A DNA stretch of 13,019 nt from NCBI GenBank assembly GCA_013360825.1, contig JABWAY010000092.1:1-13019 (forward strand). Direction: 5' to 3'. The number at the start of each line of letters is the position of its first letter. Position 1 is the stretch's first letter. A model generated the notes under the pieces. The model was not told where the DNA came from. It made no database searches and worked only from the letters and a program-made list of their open reading frames with translations. This document shows positions 7,497 to 13,019 of the stretch, one piece after another. The DNA is from Candidatus Brocadiia bacterium. GTDB taxonomy: Bacteria > Planctomycetota > MHYJ01 > WSZJ01. A program made the translations under genes and the position numbers.

Positions 7497-8987
7497 ATGG
7501 ACGTCAGGGCACAGATCTCGATGGTGTTTCACCTGGACAAGTGCATTGGCTGCCACACATGCAGCATTGCCTGCAAGAACATCTGGACCGACCGCAAGGG
7601 GTCGGAATACATGTGGTGGAACAACGTGGAGACGAAGCCGGGGACCGGGTATCCCACGCGGTGGGAGAGCCAGCAGGAGTACAAGGGCGGATGGGAGGTG
7701 GTGGACGGGAAGCTGCGCCTGAAGTCCACGAGCAAGGCGCAGATCATTTTCAACATCTTTCACAATCCGTCGCTGCCGTCGATGGACGACTACTACGAGC
7801 CGTGGTCGTACCGGTACGCGGACCTGTTCAACGCCCCGGAGTCGGACGACCAGCCGACGGCGCGGCCGATCTCGATGGTGACGGGCGACCCGATCGACAT
7901 CAAGGCGGGGCCGAACTGGGACGACGATCTGGGCGGATCGCAGATTTACGCGGCGAACGACCCGAATCTGGAATCGCTGTCGCCGGAGGTGCGGGCGCAG
8001 CTGCAGGCGATCGAGCGGCTGGTGTTCTTCTACTTTCCGCGGATCTGCAACCACTGTCTGAACCCGGCGTGCGTCGCGTCCTGTCCCTCGGGGGCGCTGT
8101 ACAAGCGCGGGGAGGACGGGGTGGTGCTGATCGACCAGAAGGTCTGCCGCGGGTGGCGGTCGTGCGTCGCGGCCTGCCCGTACAAGAAGTCGTACTTCAA
8201 CTGGTCCACGGGCAAGTCTGAGAAGTGCATCCTGTGTTTCCCGCGCCTGGAGACGGGGCAGGCTCCGGCCTGTTTCCATTCCTGTGTCGGGCGGATCCGG
8301 TATCTGGGGGTGATGCTCTACGACGCCTCGCGGATTGAGGAGGTCGCGAAGACCCCGAACGAGGGGCTGGCGGACGCCTTCCGCGGGATCGTGCTCGATC
8401 CGCACGACCCCGCGGTGATCGCGGGGGCGCGGGCGAACGGGATCGCGGAGAGCATGCTGGAGTCGGCGCAGGCGTCGCCGATCTACCAGTTCGTGAAGGT
8501 CTGGAAGATCGCGCTGGCGCCGCACCTGGAGTTCCGGACGCTGCCGATGCTGTTCTACGTCCCGCCGCTGCTGCCGGTGATGTCGCAGCTCAAGGACGGG
8601 AACGTCACCACGGTGAACCAGAACTTCTTCCACGACATCGAGCAGGCGCGCATCCCGATGCAGTTCCTGGGCAACCTGTTCGGCGCCGGGCACGTCGGCA
8701 AGGTGACGTACGCGCTTCGCAAGCAGATGGCCGTGCGGATGTGGCGGCGCGCGGTGACGGTCGGCGACATCACGCGCGACGTCGCGGAGCGCGCCCTCCG
8801 GGAGGCCGACTGCAGCCCCGACGAGGCCGAGGCGATCTACCGGATGAGTTCGCTCGCGAACATCAACGAGCGGATCGTGATTCCCCCGTCCCACCGCGAG
8901 GAGGCGATCGAGATGATGGCCGACCCGCTGGTCCACAAGCAGAGCGTCGGGTTCGGGTTCATCGAGCGCCCGGAGAGGGGGACATGA
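7497..8987 (+). CDS. narH: Respiratory nitrate reductase beta subunit NarH
   Basis: This 496-residue iron-sulfur subunit carries electrons from the NarI hemes to NarG. Four cysteine groups are seen: C16-I-G-C19-H-T-C22-S-I-A-C26; C184, C187, C192, C196; C217-R-G-W220-R-S-C223-V-A-A-C227; and C244, C247, C259, C263. W220 replaces a cysteine, the family hallmark of one [3Fe-4S] cluster alongside three [4Fe-4S] clusters. Long stretches match E. coli NarH closely, for example DKCIGCHTCS, NNVETKPG and GKSEKCI. The protein is slightly shorter than the E. coli one (512) because it ends soon after GFGFIERPERGT. It starts 13 bases after narG with GGAG at 7485-7488. There is no signal peptide, fitting a cytoplasmic location. 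The same subunit in Nitrobacter-type nitrite oxidisers is called NxrB. Confidence 0.97.
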   Translation: MDVRAQISMVFHLDKCIGCHTCSIACKNIWTDRKGSEYMWWNNVETKPGTGYPTRWESQQEYKGGWEVVDGKLRLKSTSKAQIIFNIFHNPSLPSMDDYYEPWSYRYADLFNAPESDDQPTARPISMVTGDPIDIKAGPNWDDDLGGSQIYAANDPNLESLSPEVRAQLQAIERLVFFYFPRICNHCLNPACVASCPSGALYKRGEDGVVLIDQKVCRGWRSCVAACPYKKSYFNWSTGKSEKCILCFPRLETGQAPACFHSCVGRIRYLGVMLYDASRIEEVAKTPNEGLADAFRGIVLDPHDPAVIAGARANGIAESMLESAQASPIYQFVKVWKIALAPHLEFRTLPMLFYVPPLLPVMSQLKDGNVTTVNQNFFHDIEQARIPMQFLGNLFGAGHVGKVTYALRKQMAVRMWRRAVTVGDITRDVAERALREADCSPDEAEAIYRMSSLANINERIVIPPSHREEAIEMMADPLVHKQSVGFGFIERPERGT

Positions 8988-9559
8988 TGCAGACCGCAAC
9001 CGTGCTCCACGACGTCCTCGCCGGCCTTCTCAGCTACCCGGCGGCCGGGTTCCACGCGCAGGTCGCCGCCGCCCCGGCGGAGATCCGGCCCGTCTGCGCC
9101 CCCGCCGCCGACCGGCTGGCCGCGTTCGCCGCCTTCGTGGAGCGGCAGCCGGTGTCGGAGCTGGAAGAGCTGTTCACGCGGACGTTCGACATCAACCCGG
9201 CGTGCTCGCTCGAGGTGGGGTGGCACCTGTTCGGCGAGCGCTACGAGCGGGGGGACTTCCTCGTGCGGATGCGCACCCACATGCGCGCGCTCGACCTCCC
9301 GGAATCGAGCGAGCTGCCCGATCACCTGGGCCACGTCCTCCCGGTCCTGGGCCGGCTCCCCCGCGAGGAGGCGGAGGCCTTCGCCGCGCAGTCCTGCCTG
9401 CCCGCGCTGGACAAGATGTGCGAGGCCTTCGGCCCCGAGCCGCACCCGTACCTCGACCTGCTCGAGGCGATCCGCACCGCCGTCCGCATCCTGCACTCCG
9501 CGCCGGACGGCGGCGGCGTGCCGCCGTCGACCCCCGCCCCCGATCAGGGAGGAGCCTGA
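8984..9559 (+). CDS. narJ: Nitrate reductase maturation chaperone NarJ
   Basis: This 191-residue cytoplasmic chaperone is of the NarJ/TorD type. The family helps insert the molybdenum cofactor and Fe-S cluster into NarG and holds NarGH until it docks on NarI. The core motif ELEELFTRTFDINPACSLEV, followed by HLFGERYERGDFL, corresponds to the E-x4-TFD and HxxGExxxRG region of E. coli NarJ. The protein is mostly helical. Its last 20 or so residues are Gly/Pro-rich and probably disordered. The start ATG 8984 overlaps the narH stop (ATGA). A second ATG at 8987 is also in frame, so the true protein may be one residue shorter. GGAG at 8972-8975 is the likely ribosome binding site. Confidence 0.92.
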   Translation: MMQTATVLHDVLAGLLSYPAAGFHAQVAAAPAEIRPVCAPAADRLAAFAAFVERQPVSELEELFTRTFDINPACSLEVGWHLFGERYERGDFLVRMRTHMRALDLPESSELPDHLGHVLPVLGRLPREEAEAFAAQSCLPALDKMCEAFGPEPHPYLDLLEAIRTAVRILHSAPDGGGVPPSTPAPDQGGA

Positions 9560-9564
9560 ATCCC

Positions 9565-10299
9565 ATGCTGCTGCTAGCCCAGACCGCCCCGGCGTCGCCG
9601 AGCTTCCTGAGCAACCTGGATACGCTCCTGTTCGCCGTGTTCCCGTACGTGGCCATGGCGATGTTCTTCCTCATCACGATCTCGCGCTACCGAAGCCACC
9701 CCTTCACCTACTCCAGCCTCTCGACGCAGTTCATCGAGAACCGCCAGCACTTCTGGGGGCTCGTCCCCTTTCACTACGGCGTGATCGCGGTCCTGACCGG
9801 CCACGTCGTGGCCTTCGCGATCCCGCGCAGCGTGCTCCTCTGGAACGCCCGCCCGCTGCGCCTCTACATCCTCGAGGTGTCCGCGCTGATCTTCGCCGTG
9901 CTCACGCTGGTCGGGCTGATCCAGAGCATCCACCGGCGCCTGACCAGCAGCAAGGTCAGGACCGCCACGACGCCGACCGACTGGATCGTGCTCGCGATGC
10001 TGCTGTTCCAGCTGGGAAGCGGGATGTACATCGCGGTGATGCACCGGTGGGGGTCCTCCTGGTTCGCGACCTCCGTCTCTCCCTACCTCTGGTCGCTGGT
10101 CCGGCTGAATCCCGACATCTCCACGATCGTCCCGATGCCCGCGGCGGTGAAGCTCCACATCATCTCCGCCTTCCTGCTGATCGCGTTCTTCCCGTTCACC
10201 CGCCTGGTGCACGTCCTGGTCGTCCCGAACATGTACCTCTGGCGTCGGGCGCAGGTCGTGCGGTGGTACCGGGACCGCAGGGTGAGGAGTTCCCAGTGA
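9565..10299 (+). CDS. narI: Respiratory nitrate reductase gamma subunit NarI (cytochrome b)
   Basis: This 244-residue membrane anchor (E. coli 225) has about five helices. It oxidises quinol at the periplasmic side and passes electrons through two b hemes to NarH. The four heme-ligand histidines keep the E. coli spacing: H70 and H80 (FHYGVIAVLTGH, 10 apart) and H198 and H216 (LHIISAFLL to RLVH, 18 apart). All ligands are present, so a working quinol-linked enzyme is expected. AGGGAGGAG at 9546-9554, in the end of narJ, is the ribosome binding site for ATG 9565, 5 bases after the narJ stop. The frame is open upstream inside narJ, but that sequence is Arg/Pro-rich and not NarI-like. The short N-terminal extension LLLAQTAPASPS is not typical of E. 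coli NarI and should sit in the periplasm. Confidence 0.95.
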   Translation: MLLLAQTAPASPSFLSNLDTLLFAVFPYVAMAMFFLITISRYRSHPFTYSSLSTQFIENRQHFWGLVPFHYGVIAVLTGHVVAFAIPRSVLLWNARPLRLYILEVSALIFAVLTLVGLIQSIHRRLTSSKVRTATTPTDWIVLAMLLFQLGSGMYIAVMHRWGSSWFATSVSPYLWSLVRLNPDISTIVPMPAAVKLHIISAFLLIAFFPFTRLVHVLVVPNMYLWRRAQVVRWYRDRRVRSSQ

Positions 10300-10324
10300 A
10301 CACCTCCAGGACGCTTCCGCTCTC

Positions 10325-10336
10325 CGGGCCGGCCCG
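10325..10336. repeat. 12-bp GC palindrome in the narI-actA spacer
   Basis: CGGGCCGGCCCG is a perfect palindrome in the 85-base gap after narI. Its GGGCCGG core can also pair with CCGGCCC at 10363-10369. No T-run follows, so it is not a clear terminator. It could be a weak hairpin that lowers readthrough into the next gene, or simply chance in GC-rich DNA. Confidence 0.3.
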
Positions 10337-10384
10337 AGGCGGCGGTCCGCGGGGCGCATCGCCCGGCCCAGGGGAGTCCGCGTC

Positions 10385-11050
10385 ATGAAGCTCAGGATCA
10401 CGGCTATCGTGCTCGCCGTCGGCGTCGTGCTCGGCTGCGTCTCGCTCTGGCCGCGCGTGGCCGCGGTGCGCCTCCCGGGGAACGACCTCGGGTACACCCC
10501 GCGGCAGCCGATCGACTACTCGCACAGGCTGCACGCGGGGGAGCTCCAGATCGCCTGCCTGTACTGCCATTTCGGGGCGGAAAAGAGCCGGCACGCGGGG
10601 ATCCCCCCGGCGTCGGTGTGCATGAACTGCCACCAGCACGTGACGGCGCGGTGGGTGGACGTGAAGGAGGAAGAGAAGCGGGCGGTTGCGGAGAACCGGA
10701 AGCCGCGCGTGCTGGTGTCGCCGGAGATCCAGAAACTGTTCGACGCGCTGGCGCTGACGCGGGACCCGGTCGGCCAGCTCGTGCGCGACCGGGGGAAGCC
10801 GCTCACGCCGATCCCCTGGGTGCAGGTGCACTCCCTTCCGGCCTTCGCCTACTTCGATCATCGGCGGCACGTCGCGGCGGGGGTTGACTGCCGGACCTGC
10901 CACGGTCCGGTCGAGACGATGGAGCACATGCGCCAGCACTCGGATCTGTCGATGGGGTGGTGCGTCAACTGCCACCGGGAGGTCAACCTCACGGGCGTGA
11001 ACGGTCAGAAGGTGCATGCGTCGACCGATTGCGCCGGATGTCACTACTGA
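10385..11050 (+). CDS. actA: Pentaheme cytochrome c, ActA-like subunit of alternative complex III / Qrc-type complex
   Basis: This 221-residue exported cytochrome has five CxxCH sites: CLYCH 58-62, CMNCH 79-83, CRTCH 169-173, CVNCH 193-197 and CAGCH 216-220. The protein ends one residue after the last heme histidine. The stretch SHRLHAGELQIACLYCHFGA is characteristic of ActA, the pentaheme subunit of ACIII. QrcA of sulfate reducers is a related multiheme protein. An N-terminal hydrophobic segment (residues 5-22) exports or anchors it. VVLGC at 14-18 resembles a weak lipobox, so a lipid anchor is possible. GGGGAG at 10371-10376 precedes the ATG by 8 bases. It lies 85 bases after narI and before an actB-like gene, the normal actA-actB order. 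In the complex, electrons from quinol reach periplasmic acceptors through these hemes. Confidence 0.83.
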   Translation: MKLRITAIVLAVGVVLGCVSLWPRVAAVRLPGNDLGYTPRQPIDYSHRLHAGELQIACLYCHFGAEKSRHAGIPPASVCMNCHQHVTARWVDVKEEEKRAVAENRKPRVLVSPEIQKLFDALALTRDPVGQLVRDRGKPLTPIPWVQVHSLPAFAYFDHRRHVAAGVDCRTCHGPVETMEHMRQHSDLSMGWCVNCHREVNLTGVNGQKVHASTDCAGCHY

Positions 11051-11211
11051 GCAGGTCCACGATGACGCTGTGCCGTGCAGACGACGGGGTCTTCGACGGC
11101 ATGCAGGGAGGAGACCGGAATCGATGAGGATCGACGACGACGCAGGACGTTGAACGGCGCGAGGGTGGATGGCGCAGGAGCACCGTGGAGTTACTTAAGG
11201 GAGGGCGGGTG
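11051..11211. other. Spacer between actA and actB without a convincing gene
   Basis: These 161 bases are long for this compact locus. They hold only tiny frames: 21 codons at 11062-11127, overlapped by 9 codons at 11124-11153 (MRIDDDAGR) behind a strong AGGGAGGAG at 11105-11113, and 9 codons at 11169-11198. A 6-bp stem (TGCCGT 11071-11076 with ACGGCA 11096-11101) is possible. I see no terminator with a T-run and no clear promoter. Confidence 0.5.
11197..11204 (+). promoter_or_regulatory. Ribosome binding site of the actB-like gene
   Basis: AAGGGAGG lies 7 bases before ATG 11212 and is one of the strongest Shine-Dalgarno sequences in the window. It supports that start, which gives the expected YW-x-L N-terminus of ActB proteins. 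Confidence 0.7.
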
Positions 11212-13019
11212 ATGAGCGAAAAGGGCCGCGAGTACTGGATGGCCTTACCGCCGGAGGGAGGCGCGGCTGTTCCCGCGCATCCCGAGGAGGCCGACTTCCA
11301 GTTCCACCGCCGGGACTTCCTCCGGGCCGTCGGGTTCGTCGTCGGCGGGGCGATCCTGACGGGGTGCGGGCGCGGCGTGGAGCGCAAGGCGATCCCGTAT
11401 CTCATTCCCGCCGGGGAGGTCGTTCCCGGCCGGACGTATCACTACGCCACGCTCTGCGGCGGATGCACCGCCGGGTGCGGGGTCCTGACGCGGAACCGTG
11501 ACGGGCGGCCGATCAAGCTGGAAGGGAATCCGGGGCATCCGGTGTCGGGCGGGGGGCTCTGTGCGGTGGGGCAGGCGGCGGTGCTGGGGGTGTACGATTC
11601 GAAGCGCCTGAAGGGGCCGCTGTCCGGGGGGAAGCCGGCGGACTGGGCCGCGGTGGACGGCCGCGTGCGGGCCGGGCTCGAGGCGGCGCGGGCGGCGGGG
11701 CAGTCGGTGCGGGTTCTCACGGGGACGCTTTCGGGGCCGACGCTGCGGGCGGGGATCGACGCGTTCCTGGCGCGGTTTCCGGGCGGACGGCGGGTGGCGT
11801 ACGACGCGCTGTCCGCGTCCGCCCTGCTGGATGCCCATGCCGAGATGTACGGAGTCCGCGTCCTGCCGCGGTATCACTTCGACCGCGCCGACGTGATCGT
11901 CTCGTTCGATGCGGACTTCCTGGGGACCTGGATTTCGCCGGTGGAGTACACGGCGGCGTACCGCCGGGGACGGACCCTGGCGGGCGAGGGCGGGCGTTTC
12001 TCGAGGCATATCCAGTTCGAGGCGGGGCTCTCCGTCACGGGTTCGAAGGCCGACCAGCGCGTGCTCGTGCTTCCGGGGGACATGGCCCTCGTGATGGCGC
12101 ATCTCGCCGCGCAGGTGGCCGCGCGCGCGGGGGCGGCGGTGCCCTGGGGGGCGCTGGATCCCTCCCCGGTCCCGGCGGCGAAGCTGGAGGAGCTCGCACG
12201 GAGGCTCTGGGAAGCGCGGGGGCGTTCCCTGGTCGTGTGCGGGGCGAACGATCTCTCCGCCCAGCGGCAGGCGATTTATCTCAATCATCTGCTCGGCAAT
12301 TGCGGCGCGGGGGACGGGACGAAGCCCGTGGACCTGGGCGCGCCGGCGCGCGCGCGCGAGGGAAACGACCGGGAGACCGCGGCGCTGCTCGAGGAACTCC
12401 AGGCCGGGAAGGTCGGCGCGCTCTTCATTCATGGCGTCAACCCGGTCTACGATCTCCCCGAGGGGGAGGCGTGGGCGGCGGCGCTGAAGAAGGTCCCGCT
12501 GGTGGTGAGCACGGCGGAGCGGGAGGACGAGACGGCGGCCTGTGCCACGCTGGTCTGCCCGGACCATCACTGGCTCGAGTCCTGGGGGGATGCGGAGGCG
12601 GTCGCGGGGTGCGTGACGGTCTCGCAGCCGGCGCTCCGTCCGCTCGGGGACACGCGGGGGGTGCTGGAGAGTCTGAGCACCTGGGGCGGGACGCCGCGCG
12701 AGGCGCTGGCGGCGATGCAGGAGATCTGGCGGGAGCAGGTCTATCCGCACCGGGTGCCCGGGCCGGACGGTGCGCAGGGCGCCCCGTCGTTCCAGGCGTT
12801 CTGGGACAAGGCGGTTCATGACGGATTCACGCTTCTCCGGCGCGACCCCGTCCGTCCGGGCGCGTTCCAGGGGAGCGCCCTGGCGGCGCCGCCGCGCCGC
12901 GACGGCAGGGCCGCGGAGGCCCTCGTCCTCGACGCGCTTGCCCGCGGTCTCCATCGCGGAGAGGAGGGTGCTTTCGTTGTAGCGGGCCGGGGGGCGGGTG
13001 GTTTTCTCGAGGACCTCGA
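11212..13019 (+). CDS. actB: ActB/QrcB-like Tat-exported molybdopterin-family protein (3' truncated; foreign sequence after about 12910)
   Basis: The frame stays open to the window edge (602 codons) without a stop. It starts with GREYWMALPP, like the YW-x-SLEE opening of ActB. A twin-arginine motif follows (HRRDFLRAVG, R33-R34), then a hydrophobic segment ending in LTGC (C52), a possible lipobox. IPYLIPAGEVVPG and GRPIKLEGNPGHP are typical of the molybdopterin-like domain of ActB/QrcB. C82-x2-C85-x3-C89-x27-C117 forms a complete N-terminal [4Fe-4S] motif. I see no clear Ser/Cys/Asp molybdenum-ligand motif in the usual place (YDALSASALLDAHAEMYG), so it may lack the cofactor, as known for ACIII. 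The family normally continues for several hundred residues, including a ferredoxin-like domain that is absent here. From about residue 565 the sequence is the reverse strand of a topoisomerase gene, so the true ActB part ends near 12910. Confidence 0.8.
   Translation, partial: MSEKGREYWMALPPEGGAAVPAHPEEADFQFHRRDFLRAVGFVVGGAILTGCGRGVERKAIPYLIPAGEVVPGRTYHYATLCGGCTAGCGVLTRNRDGRPIKLEGNPGHPVSGGGLCAVGQAAVLGVYDSKRLKGPLSGGKPADWAAVDGRVRAGLEAARAAGQSVRVLTGTLSGPTLRAGIDAFLARFPGGRRVAYDALSASALLDAHAEMYGVRVLPRYHFDRADVIVSFDADFLGTWISPVEYTAAYRRGRTLAGEGGRFSRHIQFEAGLSVTGSKADQRVLVLPGDMALVMAHLAAQVAARAGAAVPWGALDPSPVPAAKLEELARRLWEARGRSLVVCGANDLSAQRQAIYLNHLLGNCGAGDGTKPVDLGAPARAREGNDRETAALLEELQAGKVGALFIHGVNPVYDLPEGEAWAAALKKVPLVVSTAEREDETAACATLVCPDHHWLESWGDAEAVAGCVTVSQPALRPLGDTRGVLESLSTWGGTPREALAAMQEIWREQVYPHRVPGPDGAQGAPSFQAFWDKAVHDGFTLLRRDPVRPGAFQGSALAAPPRRDGRAAEALVLDALARGLHRGEEGAFVVAGRGAGGFLEDL
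12910..13019 (-). pseudogene. Internal fragment of a type IA DNA topoisomerase (TopB/topo III-like)
   Basis: On the minus strand from 13018 down to about 12910 one open frame reads EVLEKTTRPPARY, then NESTLLSAMETAGKRVEDE. The motif PP-x-RY-x-E-x-TLL-x-AME-x-AGK-x-V-x-DE is highly characteristic of the region of topoisomerase III/I that precedes the conserved G-x-G-x-P(A/S)TRA segment. That segment should come about 10 residues later. It never appears, because the frame turns into the antisense of actB. The fragment is therefore cut at its 3' side in the window, with the 5' part lying beyond the right edge. Either a real gene was broken here by rearrangement, or two unrelated pieces were joined during assembly. 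Confidence 0.75.

Noticed and set aside
7407..8999. Minus-strand open frame of 530 codons opposite narH
   Set aside because: Low-complexity Arg/Val/His-rich product, antisense to a strongly conserved NarH.
10320..10370. Rho-independent terminator between narI and actA
   Set aside because: The palindrome and short stem lack a following T-run, so at most a weak hairpin is supported.
11245..12954. Long open frame (569 codons) on the minus strand opposite actB
   Set aside because: Only its first 14 or so residues (METAGKRVEDE...) are real, as the tail of the topoisomerase fragment. The remainder is Arg/Pro-rich antisense of actB.
1..13019. tRNA, rRNA, CRISPR array, insertion sequence or prophage genes
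   Set aside because: No tRNA-like cloverleaf, regularly spaced repeats, transposase or terminal inverted repeats were seen. The window is almost wholly filled by the respiratory genes.

Overview
The window is GC-rich bacterial DNA. Every gene I can support reads left to right, apart from a fragment at the extreme right end. It holds an almost complete respiratory nitrate reductase locus of the cytoplasm-facing NarGHI type. Two NarK-family transporters and a membrane-anchored diheme cytochrome c lie before the reductase. The start of an alternative complex III (ACIII)/Qrc-type quinone-oxidoreductase locus lies after it: a pentaheme cytochrome, then a Tat-exported molybdopterin-family protein. 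The outer-membrane-barrel-like C-terminus at the left edge and the periplasmic multiheme cytochromes suggest a Gram-negative (diderm) organism. I cannot assign a phylum from sequence alone.

Layout: 1-83, the last residues of a probable outer-membrane barrel. 84-247, a spacer with one GC-rich inverted repeat. 248-2933, two tandem narK genes one base apart. 2964-3827, the diheme cytochrome c. 3824-10299, narG-narH-narJ-narI, tightly packed with 4-nt overlaps at the cytochrome/narG and narH/narJ joints. 10300-10384, a short spacer with a 12-bp palindrome. 10385-11050, actA-like pentaheme cytochrome. 11051-11211, a spacer with no convincing gene. 11212 to the right edge, an actB-like gene that loses its identity near 12910.

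Working together: the NarK proteins import nitrate and export nitrite. NarI takes electrons from quinol through two b hemes, NarH relays them through Fe-S clusters, and NarG reduces nitrate in the cytoplasm. NarJ matures NarG. The diheme cytochrome gives a possible second electron route, as in Thermus NarC or next to nitrite oxidoreductase in Nitrobacter, so nitrite oxidation cannot be fully excluded. ActA/ActB would link the quinone pool to periplasmic cytochromes.

The most important caution is at the right end. From about 12910 to 13019 the minus strand encodes an internal piece of a type IA DNA topoisomerase, while the plus strand upstream encodes ActB. Both genes are broken at the same place. 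This is either an assembly chimera or a real rearrangement. I found no RNA genes, insertion sequences or CRISPR arrays, and no regulator gene or recognisable FNR/NarL site.
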